From: Polynucleobacter sp. AP-Kaivos-20-H2
GTDB lineage: Bacteria > Pseudomonadota > Gammaproteobacteria > Burkholderiales > Burkholderiaceae
Direction of reading: 5' to 3'
DNA length: 64,000 bases
NCBI RefSeq assembly: GCF_018882215.1
Contig: NZ_JACVOX010000003.1
Location: 124,001 to 188,000 of the forward strand
The position numbers and the translations under genes were made by a program. Under the pieces are notes generated by a model. That model saw nothing but the letters and a program-made list of their open reading frames with translations. It made no database searches and had not been told where the DNA came from. This document shows, one piece after another, positions 49,288-60,030 of the stretch. The first letter of the stretch is position 1. Every line of letters starts with the position of its first letter.

Positions 49288-49662
49288 ATGACCGAATTAG
49301 CTACACAACCTGCACAAGATTTAGCCGAGCCACCAACCCCATTGGTGTTCACGGATAGCGCTGCTGCGAAAGTGGCGGACTTGATTGCTGAAGAAGGTAA
49401 TCCAGAGTTGAAATTGCGCGTATTCGTACAAGGCGGTGGTTGCTCAGGATTTCAGTATGGCTTCACATTTGATGACGCTGTGAATGAAGACGACACTCTC
49501 TTTGAAAAGAATGGCGTTACCTTGTTGGTAGATTCAATGAGCTTCCAATATTTAGTTGGTGCCGAGATTGATTACAAAGAAGACATCAACGGCTCACAGT
49601 TTGTGATTAAGAATCCAAATGCGCAAACTACTTGTGGTTGCGGATCTTCTTTCTCTGCTTAA
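49288..49662 (+). CDS. erpA: Iron-sulfur cluster insertion protein ErpA
   Basis: ErpA is an A-type carrier that hands Fe-S clusters to apoproteins, notably of the isoprenoid pathway. The 124-residue protein has the three conserved cysteines in [11 protein letters not shown] and [10 protein letters not shown]. The acidic, proline-containing N terminus is typical of ErpA in this group. It stands alone between argC and anmK, with an inverted repeat over its end. Confidence 0.95.
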   Translation: MTELATQPAQDLAEPPTPLVFTDSAAAKVADLIAEEGNPELKLRVFVQGGGCSGFQYGFTFDDAVNEDDTLFEKNGVTLLVDSMSFQYLVGAEIDYKEDINGSQFVIKNPNAQTTCGCGSSFSA

Positions 49663-49697
49663 ACAAAAACGAACTTAATTAATATTTAATTAAGCAG
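49655..49697. repeat. Nested inverted repeats between erpA and anmK
   Basis: An outer pair CTGCTTAA (49655-49662) and TTAAGCAG (49690-49697), and an inner perfect pair CTTAATTAA (49674-49682), loop TAT, TTAATTAAG (49686-49694). The outer left arm covers the erpA stop codon. The two pairings share the right-hand TTAAG, so only one can form at a time. It may help end convergent transcription, but no clear T-run follows. Confidence 0.6.
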
Positions 49698-49702
49698 CGA
49701 AG

Positions 49703-50830
49703 TTAAGCTGGGTAACAAGCACCTAGAATTCTAGGACCCTTCGCTCCTGTAACGGCTGGCAAATTTGCTGGCCGTTTTTCTTTATGGGCCCACGCAAGCC
49801 ATGCAAAAGCAAGGCCTTCCACAAGCTGTGGATCAATTCCTGCCGACTCACTTGTAATAATTTCTAATGGCTTTTTGAAGAAATTCTGCGACTTCACTTT
49901 GAATAAGTTCATCAAGGCACTATTTCTGGCGCCGCCTCCACAGACAATTAGCTTCTGGGTTTGCGGGGCATGACGCACTAAAGCTTCGAGGGCTGAGTGT
50001 GCTGTGAGATGCAATAAAGTAGCCTGTACATCTTCACCAAGATGATTTTCACCATTTAATTTTTCTTGTAACCAAGCAAGATGAAAGTCGTCTCTACCAG
50101 TGCTCTTCGGCGGAACTTTTGTAAAGAAAGAATCAGATAATATTTTTGCAAGTAGTGCTTCGTTGACTTTGCCTTGTAATGCCCAATTACCATTTTCATC
50201 AAAGGCATTACCTTGATGTTCGTGTATCCACGCATCCATCAACATATTACCTGGGCCACAATCAAAGCCAGTAACTTCTCCATCTTTAGGAAGCAGTGTG
50301 AGATTAGCAATGCCACCAATATTGAGAATGGCTAAATGTTTATCTTCTACAAATTGCTGCGCATGAAATGCGGGAACTAAGGGTGCACCATGTCCACCCG
50401 CAGCTAAATCCCGACTTCTAAAATCGGCGATGACATCAATGCCCGTTTTTTCTGCCAAGAGGGCTGGGTTGAGCGTTTGATGTGTATAAGCCATGTCCCC
50501 AAGATGCGGTTGGTGGCGAATCGTTTGTCCATGTGCGCCGATGGCGGTGATGTCAGACGGCTGTAGATTTGCTTTTCTGAGTAGCTGGCTAACTGCTTCT
50601 GCATAGGCCAGGGCCAAGGCATTTCCTGCCTGTTTTTCCCGGTGGAGCTCATTTGGGCCAGGGCTTTGGAGCTCAGATAGGGCGTTACGGAGCTCCGCTG
50701 AGAAAGGGGTGCCAATGGCCTCTAGTGCACTAGCTTCCCCATTAGGCCCTATCTTGGCTAGAACAGCATCTATCCCATCTAGGCTGGTGCCAGACATCAG
50801 GCCGATATAGAGGGAATGGGGTTTGTTCAT
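49703..50830 (-). CDS. anmK: Anhydro-N-acetylmuramic acid kinase
   Basis: AnmK opens and phosphorylates anhydro-MurNAc in cell-wall recycling. A longer frame starts at 50974, but the ATG at 50830 begins MNKPHSLYIGLMSGTSLDGIDAV, the family start. NIGGIANLTLLP, GFDCGPGNMLMDAW and VCGGGARNSALM are the sugar-kinase-type ATP motifs. About 375 residues, usual length. It is divergent from tyrS with 76 bases between the starts. Together with amgK and murU at 60-62 kb it completes a MurNAc salvage route. Confidence 0.96.
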   Translation of the reverse strand: MNKPHSLYIGLMSGTSLDGIDAVLAKIGPNGEASALEAIGTPFSAELRNALSELQSPGPNELHREKQAGNALALAYAEAVSQLLRKANLQPSDITAIGAHGQTIRHQPHLGDMAYTHQTLNPALLAEKTGIDVIADFRSRDLAAGGHGAPLVPAFHAQQFVEDKHLAILNIGGIANLTLLPKDGEVTGFDCGPGNMLMDAWIHEHQGNAFDENGNWALQGKVNEALLAKILSDSFFTKVPPKSTGRDDFHLAWLQEKLNGENHLGEDVQATLLHLTAHSALEALVRHAPQTQKLIVCGGGARNSALMNLFKVKSQNFFKKPLEIITSESAGIDPQLVEGLAFAWLAWAHKEKRPANLPAVTGAKGPRILGACYPA

Positions 50831-50906
50831 GGGGCTCTCAGGAATGCGACAATAATGCTTTAGCAATTTAACTACTAATTTAACTGAATCAGCAATCCGA
50901 ATCAGC

Positions 50907-52139
50907 ATGACGGCTAAACCAGAACAAAAATATCCTTTGACCCCCGAAGTCTTTGCAGCGATCGAAGTCACCAAACGTGGCTGCGATGAGCTATTAGTTG
51001 AAGCGGACTGGGTTCAGAAACTGGCTCGTAGCCAAGCTAGCAAGACTCCACTCAGGATTAAATTAGGTTTAGATCCTACGGCTCCTGATATTCATCTAGG
51101 TCATACCGTTGTCTTGAATAAGTTGCGCCAGTTACAGGATTTAGGTCATACCGTTATTTTCTTGATCGGTGATTTCACCAGTATGATTGGTGACCCATCA
51201 GGTCGTAATGCTACCCGTCCTCCATTGACCGCAGAAGAAATCGCCGTCAATGCAGAGACTTACTATCGTCAAGCGAGTATGGTTCTCGATCCATCTAAAA
51301 CTGAAGTGCGCTACAACAGTGAGTGGTGCGATCCATTAGGTGCTCGCGGCATGATTCAGTTGGCTGCTAAACATACTGTTGCCCGTATGTTGGAACGTGA
51401 TGACTTTACTAAGCGCTATCGCAATGGCGTACCCATTTCAATTCATGAGTTTTTATATCCACTCATGCAAGGCTATGACTCTGTTGCACTGAAGAGTGAT
51501 TTAGAGTTGGGCGGTACAGATCAAAAGTTCAATCTTCTAGTTGGGCGTGAGCTCCAGCGTGAGTATGGCCAAGAGCCCCAATGTATTTTGACGATGCCAT
51601 TGCTAGTTGGTTTGGACGGCGTTGAGAAGATGAGTAAGTCCAAAGGCAATTACATTGGCATCAGTGAGTCTGCTGGCGATATGTTTGGCAAGCTCCTTAG
51701 TATTTCGGATGATTTGATGTGGGATTACTTCACATTGCTGTCATTCCGTCCAATGGCTGAGATTGATTTGATGAAGCAAGAAGTTGCTGCAGGACGCAAT
51801 CCAAAGGATTGCAAAGTACTGCTCGCCCAAGAAATCGTGGCACGCTTCCACTCGCAAGCCGCAGCAGAAAAAGCCTTAGAAGACTTTAATCACCGCGCTA
51901 AAGGTGGGGTACCTGATGACATTCCAGAAGTTAATCTCTCTGGTGCGCCTATGGCAATCGCTAATCTTTTGAAGGCCGCAGGTCTTGCCCCATCAACATC
52001 TGAAGCGATGCGCAATATCGAACAAAGCGGTGTGAAGATTGATGGTGCGACGATTACCGATAAACAGATAAAAGTTGAAGCTGGAACTTACGTGGTGCAG
52101 GTTGGTAAGCGTAAGTTTGCGAAAGTCACGCTAGCTTAA
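50907..52139 (+). CDS. tyrS: Tyrosyl-tRNA synthetase
   Basis: The class I synthetase has 410 residues: [18 protein letters not shown] (HIGH equivalent), [12 protein letters not shown] (KMSKS), and a C-terminal S4 domain. The length and the KMSKS context fit the TyrRZ-type subgroup found in many betaproteobacteria. Its stop codon overlaps ruvB by four bases within a shared inverted repeat. Confidence 0.97.
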   Translation: MTAKPEQKYPLTPEVFAAIEVTKRGCDELLVEADWVQKLARSQASKTPLRIKLGLDPTAPDIHLGHTVVLNKLRQLQDLGHTVIFLIGDFTSMIGDPSGRNATRPPLTAEEIAVNAETYYRQASMVLDPSKTEVRYNSEWCDPLGARGMIQLAAKHTVARMLERDDFTKRYRNGVPISIHEFLYPLMQGYDSVALKSDLELGGTDQKFNLLVGRELQREYGQEPQCILTMPLLVGLDGVEKMSKSKGNYIGISESAGDMFGKLLSISDDLMWDYFTLLSFRPMAEIDLMKQEVAAGRNPKDCKVLLAQEIVARFHSQAAAEKALEDFNHRAKGGVPDDIPEVNLSGAPMAIANLLKAAGLAPSTSEAMRNIEQSGVKIDGATITDKQIKVEAGTYVVQVGKRKFAKVTLA

Positions 52140-52153
52140 ATATCTAAGCTAGC
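52130..52153. repeat. Inverted repeat holding both the tyrS and ruvB stop codons
   Basis: GCTAGCTTA (52130-52138), 6-base loop AATATC, TAAGCTAGC (52145-52153). The left arm contains the TTAA that serves as stop codon for both convergent genes. No T-run follows on either strand. Confidence 0.7.
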
Positions 52154-53206
52154 ACTTCCGCTAGGCGGGGTTAATCCAAAGTGCTCATAGGCTTGACGGG
52201 TTGCCACTCTCCCTCTTGAGGTTCTTTGTAAGTAGCCTTGCTGAATGAGGTAAGGCTCCAGAACATCTTCAATCGTATCGCGCTCTTCGCCAATCGCTGC
52301 TGCCAAGTTATCAATGCCTACTGGGCCACCATCAAACTTGTGCAAGATGGCTTCTAATAACTTTCTGTCCATCACATCAAAGCCACTTGGATCTACATCC
52401 AGCATCTTCAATGCTGCATCAGCCATGGCCTTGGTAATCGTGCCGGTGCCTTTAACTTCTGCATAGTCGCGCACTCTTCGCAGTAAGCGGTTAGCGATAC
52501 GTGGCGTGCCGCGAGCCCGCTTTGCAATTTCTACGGAGCCTTCTGGATCGATATCAGCCTTAAGCAAGCTAGCTGAGCGATTAATGATTTTGGTGAGCTC
52601 TTCAGTCGTGTAGAACTCGAGTCTGGCCACAATACCAAAGCGATCGCGCAATGGGTTTGTGAGCATTCCGGCACGAGTAGTTGCGCCGATCAGGGTAAAT
52701 GGTTTGAGATCAATCTTCACGCTGCGCGCTGCAGGGCCTTCGCCAATCATGATGTCTAGGCTGTAGTCCTCAAGTGCGGGGTAAAGAATCTCTTCCACAA
52801 CTGGAGATAAGCGATGAATCTCATCAATGAAGAGAACATCGTTTTCTTCTAAATTGGTAAGCAAGGCAGCAAGATCGCCTGGCCTATCCAGAACAGGGCC
52901 GCTAGTCTGACGTAAGTTCACACCAAGCTCTCTGGCAATGATGTGGGCTAAGGTGGTTTTACCAAGTCCAGGAGGCCCAAACAACAGAACGTGATCTAAA
53001 GCTTCTTGGCGTGCTCTCGTAGCGCTGATAAAAATCTCTAATTGAGCACGAGCTTTGGTTTGGCCAACATACTCATCGAGTTGTTTAGGGCGAAGGGCTC
53101 TTTCGAAGACGGCTTCAGTATTGCCTGCTGCACCGCTCACAATGCGGTCATTACTTGCCGGTAAATCTTCAGGAATAGAGCTGAGGTCGTCTGTATGTAT
53201 TGCCAT
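52136..53206 (-). CDS. ruvB: Holliday junction branch-migration ATPase RuvB
   Basis: RuvB is the hexameric AAA+ motor that drives branch migration with RuvA. The 356-residue protein has [12 protein letters not shown], Walker [16 protein letters not shown], Walker [10 protein letters not shown], sensor [10 protein letters not shown], and a C-terminal winged-helix domain ([17 protein letters not shown]). It follows ruvA and ruvC on the minus strand. The gap to ruvA is 23 bases. Confidence 0.99.
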   Translation of the reverse strand: MAIHTDDLSSIPEDLPASNDRIVSGAAGNTEAVFERALRPKQLDEYVGQTKARAQLEIFISATRARQEALDHVLLFGPPGLGKTTLAHIIARELGVNLRQTSGPVLDRPGDLAALLTNLEENDVLFIDEIHRLSPVVEEILYPALEDYSLDIMIGEGPAARSVKIDLKPFTLIGATTRAGMLTNPLRDRFGIVARLEFYTTEELTKIINRSASLLKADIDPEGSVEIAKRARGTPRIANRLLRRVRDYAEVKGTGTITKAMADAALKMLDVDPSGFDVMDRKLLEAILHKFDGGPVGIDNLAAAIGEERDTIEDVLEPYLIQQGYLQRTSRGRVATRQAYEHFGLTPPSGSASLDI

Positions 53207-53229
53207 GCTGAGAGTTTAGTGCTGTTTGG

Positions 53230-53814
53230 CTATTGGGCTTTAGATAGATACTTCAAGCCCATGCGAATGCCATCAGAAACACTGGTATCGGGTGGAATTT
53301 GCTTGAGTGCCAAAAGCGCTTCTTTTTCTGAATAGCCCAGGGCAAGGAGGGCTTGCAACACTTCGCTGCTTGCTTCAATCGCTTGAGGCTTACCTCCTGT
53401 GATGCCAAGATCTGGAGCTAGCTTGCCTTTGAGCTCTAGGCAGAGACGCTCAGCAGTTTTCTTGCCAATGCCAGGTACCTGAGTGAGGCGCCCGGCTTCT
53501 TGAAGCGCAATAGCTTGCGCCAGTTCGTTAACACTCATGCCGGAGAGGACTGCTAGTGCTGTGCGCGAACCGACGCCACTAATCTTGATGAGCTGTCTAA
53601 ATGCTTCACGCTCAGTCTCTGTGGCAAATCCGAAGAGTTGCTGTGCATCTTCACGAACCTGAAAATGTGTCAGTAGGGTAATTTTTTGACCAGCCTGAGG
53701 TAGCTGATACAAAGTACTCATTGGTACATCAACCTCATAACCAATGCCTTGGCAATCGACCAAAAGGCGAGGAGGGTGAACGGAAACGAGAGTACCTTGA
53801 ATGCGACCAATCAT
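53230..53814 (-). CDS. ruvA: Holliday junction-binding protein RuvA
   Basis: The protein has 194 residues: the N-terminal OB fold ([28 protein letters not shown] in part), tandem helix-hairpin-helix motifs ([31 protein letters not shown]) and the mobile C-terminal domain that contacts RuvB ([16 protein letters not shown]). It binds four-way junctions and loads RuvB. Confidence 0.98.
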   Translation of the reverse strand: MIGRIQGTLVSVHPPRLLVDCQGIGYEVDVPMSTLYQLPQAGQKITLLTHFQVREDAQQLFGFATETEREAFRQLIKISGVGSRTALAVLSGMSVNELAQAIALQEAGRLTQVPGIGKKTAERLCLELKGKLAPDLGITGGKPQAIEASSEVLQALLALGYSEKEALLALKQIPPDTSVSDGIRMGLKYLSKAQ

Positions 53815-53843
53815 GTAGAGATCTTAACCTGTGATGTGTATTT

Positions 53844-54374
53844 TTACTTGTTGCGTTTCTTGGGGGCTAACTTAGGTGCTAAAGCCGCAGCAATCGCTTT
53901 TGGCATCTGCGCATGATGGGCAGCGCAAATAGCAACGCCAAGTGCATCAGAAGCGTCAGTCCCTGGAGCCCGGCTCAGCCTCAGAAGACGCTTAACCATC
54001 TCCTGCACCTGCGGTTTAGCTGCGCGACCTGTACCCACAATTGCTTGCTTGACTCGAAGTGCGCTATATTCAGCTACAGGGAGTTTTTCAGATACCAGGG
54101 CAGCAATGACTGCACCCCTAGCCTGACCCAACATTAGCGTGGAACGAGGGTTGACGTTTAAGAAGACTTCTTCAATGGCAGCAGACTCTGGGCGATAGGT
54201 CTCTAACACTTCCTTAACGCCTGCATAGAGGGCGCCTAAGCGTTCAGGCAATCCTTTAGCTGGATCGCCACTTTCAATCGTCCCAGAGGCGATATAGGTC
54301 AGTTTTTGACCATCAACATCAATGACGCCAAAACCGGTAGTCCTTAAACCTGGGTCGATTCCTATCCAGCGCAT
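53844..54374 (-). CDS. ruvC: Holliday junction resolvase RuvC
   Basis: RuvC cuts Holliday junctions. The protein has 176 residues of the RNase H-like fold with catalytic acidic residues visible in [25 protein letters not shown] and [17 protein letters not shown], and the basic tail common in this group. It is 26 bases downstream of purH and leads the ruvC-ruvA-ruvB unit. Confidence 0.98.
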   Translation of the reverse strand: MRWIGIDPGLRTTGFGVIDVDGQKLTYIASGTIESGDPAKGLPERLGALYAGVKEVLETYRPESAAIEEVFLNVNPRSTLMLGQARGAVIAALVSEKLPVAEYSALRVKQAIVGTGRAAKPQVQEMVKRLLRLSRAPGTDASDALGVAICAAHHAQMPKAIAAALAPKLAPKKRNK

Positions 54375-54400
54375 GAGTTTGTTTATAGCTTCTTGTTTTC

Positions 54401-55981
54401 TTAGTGACGGAAGTGACGTGTGCCAGTAAAGATCATGGCAATGCCATGTTCATTTGCTGCCGCAATGATTTCATCATCACGCATGCTGCCACCAGGCTGA
54501 ATTGCGCAGCTGGCACCACCATTAACAACCACATCTAAGCCGTCACGAAATGGGAAGAAGGCATCGCTAGCTACTGCAGACCCTTTAAGACTTAAGCCAG
54601 CATTCTCAGCCTTAATGCTTGCCATGCGTGCAGAGTCTACACGGCTCATTTGCCCTGCTCCAATGCCCAAAGTCATGCCGTTGGCGCAATACACAATGGC
54701 ATTGGATTTCACAAACTTCGCAACTCGCCAAGCAAACATCATGTCGTGCATTTCGCTGGGAGTTGGCAGGCGCTTACTGACAACGCGCATTTCACTTTCG
54801 AGAACGTTCTTGGCATCAGGGGATTGAACGAGTAAACCACCGCCAACACGTTTGAAATCAAAGGTATTAAATGCAGTCCCTAATGGGATTTCCAGTAGGC
54901 GTACATTTTGTTTCGCAGCAAAGATCGCTTTAGCTTCTTCACTAAAGCTAGGAGCAATCAATACCTCCACGAATTGCTTGGAGATGGCTTCAGCTGCAGC
55001 GCCATCGCAGGGGACGTTAAAGGCGATGATGCCGCCAAAGGCGGAGCTAGGATCAGTCTTGAAGGCTTTTTGATAGGCTTCAAGCGCTGAAGCGCCAACC
55101 GCTACGCCACAAGGGTTGGCGTGCTTGATGATGACGCAAGCTGCGGCACCACCAGCATTGCCAGTAAAGCTCTTAACGCATTCCCAGGCAGAATCTGCAT
55201 CGGCAATATTGTTGTAAGAAAGCTCTTTCCCTTGCAACTGCTTGTAATTCGCTAGGGCGCCATCTACTGGATAGATATCTTTGTAGAACGCTGCAGATTG
55301 GTGTGGGTTCTCACCGTAACGCATCTCTTGTACTTTTTCAAAGGCAAAGTGCAAAGTTTCTGGATAAGCAGAGCGGGCTTTGTGATCGAGATCATCACCT
55401 AATGCTGAGAGATAGTTAGCAATCGCACCATCATATTGCGCAGTATGTGCAAATACTTTTTTTGCTAAAGCCAAATTGGTTTTGTAAGAAACGACATTCT
55501 TATTGGCTTTCATTTCAGTCAAGACAGGGGCGTAATCTTCTGGTGAGATCAATACAGTAACGTCTTGATGGTTCTTGGCAGCAGCGCGTAACATCGCTGG
55601 GCCGCCGATATCAATGTTCTCAACGGCATCTTCGAATGAGCAGCTTTCTTTAGCAACAGTCTCATTAAAGGGGTAAAGATTAATGACGAGCATATCGATG
55701 GTGTCGATGCCATGCTCTTTCAAGGCTGCCATATGTTCCGGGAAATCTCTACGAGCCAATAGGCCACCATGCACCATCGGGTGGAGGGTTTTTACACGAC
55801 CATCCAGCATTTCTGGGAATTTCGTCAAGGAGGAAACCTCTACAACGGGTAGATTATTTTCAGCCAAGAGTTTTGCAGTGCCGCCAGTAGAAATGAGCTT
55901 AACGCCTTGCTCATGGAGGGCTTTAGCAAAAGGCAGAATGCCATTTTTATCGGAGACTGAGAGTAGGGCTGTACGGATCAT
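54401..55981 (-). CDS. purH: Bifunctional AICAR formyltransferase / IMP cyclohydrolase
   Basis: PurH performs the last two steps of IMP synthesis. The 526-residue protein has an N-terminal cyclohydrolase (MGS-like) domain ([44 protein letters not shown]) and a C-terminal transformylase domain ([27 protein letters not shown]). It sits between fis and ruvC in the conserved dusB-fis-purH-ruvC order. Confidence 0.99.
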   Translation of the reverse strand: MIRTALLSVSDKNGILPFAKALHEQGVKLISTGGTAKLLAENNLPVVEVSSLTKFPEMLDGRVKTLHPMVHGGLLARRDFPEHMAALKEHGIDTIDMLVINLYPFNETVAKESCSFEDAVENIDIGGPAMLRAAAKNHQDVTVLISPEDYAPVLTEMKANKNVVSYKTNLALAKKVFAHTAQYDGAIANYLSALGDDLDHKARSAYPETLHFAFEKVQEMRYGENPHQSAAFYKDIYPVDGALANYKQLQGKELSYNNIADADSAWECVKSFTGNAGGAAACVIIKHANPCGVAVGASALEAYQKAFKTDPSSAFGGIIAFNVPCDGAAAEAISKQFVEVLIAPSFSEEAKAIFAAKQNVRLLEIPLGTAFNTFDFKRVGGGLLVQSPDAKNVLESEMRVVSKRLPTPSEMHDMMFAWRVAKFVKSNAIVYCANGMTLGIGAGQMSRVDSARMASIKAENAGLSLKGSAVASDAFFPFRDGLDVVVNGGASCAIQPGGSMRDDEIIAAANEHGIAMIFTGTRHFRH

Positions 55982-56033
55982 GGTTTTCGGAGCTTAATTT
56001 ATAAAATGGCTTTGTTATTAGTAAAGTTTGCAG

Positions 56034-56273
56034 TTACTTCAGAAGTTGATGTTCAACTAACTTCTTGTGCAGTGTGTTGCGATTAATGCCTAGATACTGC
56101 GCTGCCAGTGATTGATTTTGCTTGGCATGCTGCATCACTAATTCCAACATTGGTTTTTCGACAACAGCCAATACCATGTCATAGATATCAGTCGGTGCAG
56201 TTCCTTTGAGGTCATTTAGGTAACCCTGCAATTGGGTTTCAATACATTCGGTAATCGGGTGCTTATTGGTCAT
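56034..56273 (-). CDS. fis: Fis-family nucleoid-associated DNA-binding protein
   Basis: The protein has 79 residues. The C-terminal helix-turn-helix is clear (MQHAKQNQSLAAQYLGINRNTLHKKLVEHQ, in part), and the central helices match Fis (VVEKPMLELVM). It is shorter at the N terminus than E. coli Fis (98 residues), as usual in Burkholderiales. Fis bends DNA and affects rRNA promoters, recombination and replication. It lies 60 bases after dusB, as in the E. coli dusB-fis operon. Confidence 0.93.
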   Translation of the reverse strand: MTNKHPITECIETQLQGYLNDLKGTAPTDIYDMVLAVVEKPMLELVMQHAKQNQSLAAQYLGINRNTLHKKLVEHQLLK

Positions 56274-56333
56274 AACAATCTATCAATGCAAAAAACGAAA
56301 AAATTAAAATAAATAAACTAAATTAAGTTAGAA

Positions 56334-57350
56334 CTATGCCGCTTCCAAAAATAACAAGCGGTCAGAATGGGATTTCATCTCGTCAAAATAATCATTGACC
56401 ATTTGCAGTTGAGTTTTGCAGTCATCGGCGGTATTCATACGCTGGCGGAAAGCATGGGAGTCACGTAAGCCTTTGCAGTACCAGCCAATATGCTTACGTG
56501 CAGTTCGTAGGCCAATATGCTCACCATAAAACTCGTAGTGGTCTAAGAGGTGGGCATTCATGATGCCCTGAATCTCATTGATCTCAGGGGTCGGAAGCTT
56601 GCCGCCGGTTTCAAGATAGTGGTTGATTTCGCGGAAGATCCAAGGGCGACCTTGAGCGGCTCGTCCAATCATGATGGCATCAGCACCAGTGAGCTTTAAA
56701 ACTTGCTCTGCCTTTTCTGGGCTGGTGATATCGCCATTAGCCACCACCGGAATGCCCACGCTATTTTTAACTGCGGTAATTGTTTCGTACTCTGCTTCAC
56801 CGTGATACAGGTCTGCTCTCGTGCGGCCATGGACTGTCAGCATGGTGATGCCAGATTTTTCTGCAAGACGGGCTATCTCAATAGCATTCTTATGTTCGCG
56901 ATCCCAGCCCGTACGAATTTTCAAAGTAACTGGTACTGCATCTGGTCCGATACCAACAGCATTCACAACTGCTTCTAGAATTTGCTGCACTAAAGGCTCA
57001 TCACGTAATAGGGCGGAACCAGCGGCAACATTACATACTTTCTTTGCGGGACACCCCATATTGATATCAATAATTTGAGCGCCATGATCAATATTGATTT
57101 TTGCCGCTGCTGCCATCATCGCGGGGTCTGCCCCTGCAATTTGAACGGCAATCGGTTTGAATTCACCAACATGGTTGGCGCGACGTTGCGTTTTTTCACT
57201 TTTCCAAAGCAGGGCATTTGAGGCCACCATTTCAGAAACCGCATATCCGGCACCCAACTTCTTACAAAGCTGTCTAAATGGGCGATCGGTTACCCCAGCC
57301 ATAGGGGCCACAAATAACTTATTTGCGAGGAGGTGAGGACCAATGTTCAT
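56334..57350 (-). CDS. dusB: tRNA-dihydrouridine synthase B
   Basis: DusB is a flavin enzyme that reduces uridines in the tRNA D loop. The 338-residue TIM-barrel protein has VAPMAGVTDRPFRQLCK, DINMGCPAKKVCNVAAGSALL (catalytic cysteine), TVHGRTRADLYHG and IGRAAQGRPWIFREI. The dusB-fis arrangement supports the subtype. The 128 bases upstream contain only a short TGCCTA/TAGGCA hairpin (57404-57420) and no clear gene. Confidence 0.97.
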   Translation of the reverse strand: MNIGPHLLANKLFVAPMAGVTDRPFRQLCKKLGAGYAVSEMVASNALLWKSEKTQRRANHVGEFKPIAVQIAGADPAMMAAAAKINIDHGAQIIDINMGCPAKKVCNVAAGSALLRDEPLVQQILEAVVNAVGIGPDAVPVTLKIRTGWDREHKNAIEIARLAEKSGITMLTVHGRTRADLYHGEAEYETITAVKNSVGIPVVANGDITSPEKAEQVLKLTGADAIMIGRAAQGRPWIFREINHYLETGGKLPTPEINEIQGIMNAHLLDHYEFYGEHIGLRTARKHIGWYCKGLRDSHAFRQRMNTADDCKTQLQMVNDYFDEMKSHSDRLLFLEAA

Positions 57351-57478
57351 CTAAAAGGGCGTGTGCGGAAAGCATGACACTTTAGCACAGTCAGACCCAA
57401 ATTTGCCTATTTTTTAGGCAGATTACTTGTTACAGATCAAACGGAGAATGCTTAAATTTTGAGGGTGATTTAAGGGCT

Positions 57479-58636
57479 TTAGCGCCTACCAAACATCATC
57501 TGGCGAGCTAAGGCTGTCTTGACTGGTGGAAGCCACTGCAGGGCGCTTAAAGCCAGTCCACGGGCTGCAACAACTGGAACTAAATTGGATGTAAATACTC
57601 TAGCCATAAAGTCTGTAAGACCAATTGTGGTTTTTCTATCAACTTTGCGACTTTGTGCATAACTCTGAAGTGCATTTTGGACATCTACTGGAGATCGCTT
57701 CTCTGCGACCCCAGAAAATACCTCAACTAACTTCTCTGACAGCAAGAAAGCATCTCGTAATCCTAGGTTCAAACCTTGGCCAGCTACTGGGTGCAAAGTT
57801 TGAGCGGCGTTGCCAATCCAAACCTCATTATTTTGATTGATCTCTTTGCGATAGTTCAAGCCAAGTTCATATAAACGACGATCTTGAATTTTCAGAAAGC
57901 GTCCAATACGTGAACCAAATTCTTTTTGTAGCTCAACTAAGAAGTCTGTGTCACTCAGTTGCAAACGATTTTGCGAAGATTCTGGCGAACCGCACCAAAC
58001 CAGATTCAAAATATTGGCACCATAGTGACTTGGCAAAACTGCTAAAGGGCCCTCAGCAGTAAATCGCTCCCAAGCTTGATGGGGCTCTGCATTCTCTACT
58101 TCAACCAAGCCTACTAGGGCTGACTGACCATAGTCGCGTCCAGATTCAACCCAGTCTTGCGTCTTAAATAAACCACCCTCAGCGTGCACGATACATTGTG
58201 CGTTGATGCTATTTTCCTCGACATCTTTATTGATATGCTTCCAAACAAAGTTAGGACTCTTTGCTTGAATGGCGCGTAAGGCGTGACGCAGAGCCATATG
58301 AATGTCGCGATAACGAATGATGTGCCCTAACGCATCTTGCTTAAGCTCTTCACGCGTCATCAGTGCGCGGCCAAAGCGACCCGCTTGTGAAACGTGCACT
58401 CGATGAATTTCTGCGAACTCTTTTGGCCAAGCATTAATCGTATTGAGCAAGAGTTTGCTACCGTGTGAGAGGGCAATACCTCGGCTATCGGCACTTACAA
58501 GATCGTCGTCGTTTATGGAATTGCGATCAAGCAAAATAATCTTTGCTTCGGGGAATTTCTGCAAGGTCCATGCAGCGCAAGCGAGCCCAACAGGACCACC
58601 ACCCTGAATCAAAATATCGCAATTAGATGAATTCAT
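57479..58636 (-). CDS. UbiH/UbiF/COQ6-family FAD-dependent hydroxylase
   Basis: The flavoprotein has 385 residues: the dinucleotide-binding GGGPVGLACAAWTL near the N terminus, and the second FAD motif GNAAQTLHPVAGQGLNLGLRDAF near residue 290. This pattern is specific for aromatic-ring hydroxylases of ubiquinone synthesis. Which ring position it hydroxylates cannot be decided from sequence here. It follows pepP by 17 bases, as ubiH follows pepP in E. coli. Confidence 0.9.
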   Translation of the reverse strand: MNSSNCDILIQGGGPVGLACAAWTLQKFPEAKIILLDRNSINDDDLVSADSRGIALSHGSKLLLNTINAWPKEFAEIHRVHVSQAGRFGRALMTREELKQDALGHIIRYRDIHMALRHALRAIQAKSPNFVWKHINKDVEENSINAQCIVHAEGGLFKTQDWVESGRDYGQSALVGLVEVENAEPHQAWERFTAEGPLAVLPSHYGANILNLVWCGSPESSQNRLQLSDTDFLVELQKEFGSRIGRFLKIQDRRLYELGLNYRKEINQNNEVWIGNAAQTLHPVAGQGLNLGLRDAFLLSEKLVEVFSGVAEKRSPVDVQNALQSYAQSRKVDRKTTIGLTDFMARVFTSNLVPVVAARGLALSALQWLPPVKTALARQMMFGRR

Positions 58637-58653
58637 TTTTTATCGGGGTGGTC

Positions 58654-60030
58654 TTAAGCATTCTTCATGAGTGTTTCGATTTCATCGGTCTTGACAGGCG
58701 CGCCCCGAGAAATCAACTCACACCCAGAATCATTGATAACAGCGTCATCTTCAATGCGAATGCCAATATTCCAAAATGCCTCATCAATATCATCAGCAGG
58801 TCTGATATATAGGCCTGGTTCCACCGTAATCACCATACCGCTTTTGAGAATGCGCCAAGGCTTTTCTCCGCCTGTTAGATTTTGTGCGGCTTCACGGTAA
58901 GAGCCTACATCGTGGACATCCATGCCAAGCCAGTGGGACGTTCGGTGCATATAGAAACGACGGTAGGCGCCAGTCTCAATGGCGTTTTCTAAAGAACCCA
59001 GCTCTGAAAGTTTAAGAAGCTTTTCATCTAAAAGGCCTTGGGTAAGCACTTTAAGTGCTGCCTCATGGGGCTGCATAAATGTATTGCCTGGCTTAGTCAT
59101 TGCAATCGCTGCTTCTTGTGCGGCTAAGGTGATGTCATACAGGACGCGTTGCGGCCCCGTAAATTTCCCATTAACTGGAAAGGTGCGTGTAATGTCTGAT
59201 GCATAACCATCGAGTTCACAACCCGCATCAATCAGGCAAAGCTCGCCACTACGTAATTCAGTTGAGCCGACGCGATAGTGGAGGATGCAAGAGTTTGCAC
59301 CGCCTGCAACAATACTGTTATAGGCAACGCTTTGCGCACCACTATTGCGAAATTCATGCAGTAATTCCGCTTCGAGTTGATATTCGCGCATGCCAGGCTT
59401 GCAGATTTGCATGGCGCGGATATGGGCACGAGCGGAGATCTCTGCAGCGCGACGCATGATGTCAATTTCATGCACATCTTTAAATAAACGCATTTCATGG
59501 ATCAGTGTTTCAATATCATGAAATTCGGATGGCGGATTTACACCGGAACGTGCTTGCCCACGCACCTGCTTCATCCAGTACCGAAGGCGTCTATCGGCTT
59601 CGGCGCTCTCAGCGAGGCGAATGTATACCGCACCTTGATCAGCCAATAAGTCACCAAGTTTTTGATCCAACTCTTTATTGCTGTGTGCGTAATCAATGCC
59701 TAAAGCATCTGGTGCTGCTTCAGGGCCAAGTCGAATACCATCCCAGATTTCTCGTTCAGAATCTTTAGGTCTACAAAATAAGTGAGATTGCAGTCGGAAA
59801 CTTTTCCCATCGCCATCAACCTTCATGACAAGTGTTGCGCCTGGCTCTTCAAAACCGGTTAAGTAATAAAAGTCACTGTCGTGGCGATAAGGAAATTCAC
59901 TGTCACGATTGCGAGCAAGTTCAGGGGCAGTTGAGATGACGGCAATGCCACCGCCAGTCTTGGTAAAGATTCGTTCTGCTAACTGGTTTCTACGAAGTTG
60001 ATAAGTATTCGTTTTATTCATATGCTGCAT
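58654..60030 (-). CDS. pepP: Xaa-Pro aminopeptidase (PepP-type, M24B)
   Basis: PepP removes N-terminal residues preceding proline. The 458-residue protein has the aminopeptidase P N-terminal domain (FPYRHDSDFYYLTGFEEPGATLV in part) and the pita-bread metal site: IDAGCELDGYASDITRTFPVNG in part, HRTSHWLGMDVHDVG, ITVEPGLYI and GIRIEDD. The ATG at 60030 overlaps the murU end and has AAGAG upstream; a second ATG at 60021 is possible. Confidence 0.96.
   Translation of the reverse strand: MQHMNKTNTYQLRRNQLAERIFTKTGGGIAVISTAPELARNRDSEFPYRHDSDFYYLTGFEEPGATLVMKVDGDGKSFRLQSHLFCRPKDSEREIWDGIRLGPEAAPDALGIDYAHSNKELDQKLGDLLADQGAVYIRLAESAEADRRLRYWMKQVRGQARSGVNPPSEFHDIETLIHEMRLFKDVHEIDIMRRAAEISARAHIRAMQICKPGMREYQLEAELLHEFRNSGAQSVAYNSIVAGGANSCILHYRVGSTELRSGELCLIDAGCELDGYASDITRTFPVNGKFTGPQRVLYDITLAAQEAAIAMTKPGNTFMQPHEAALKVLTQGLLDEKLLKLSELGSLENAIETGAYRRFYMHRTSHWLGMDVHDVGSYREAAQNLTGGEKPWRILKSGMVITVEPGLYIRPADDIDEAFWNIGIRIEDDAVINDSGCELISRGAPVKTDEIETLMKNA

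Noticed and set aside
50831..50974. Longer anmK frame starting at 50974
   Set aside because: The extension runs through the divergent promoter region into tyrS, and the AnmK family begins at the kinase motif just after 50830.
57404..57420. TGCCTA/TAGGCA hairpin between the UbiH-like gene and dusB as a terminator
   Set aside because: Six weak pairs with the T residues in the loop rather than after the stem; no convincing terminator.
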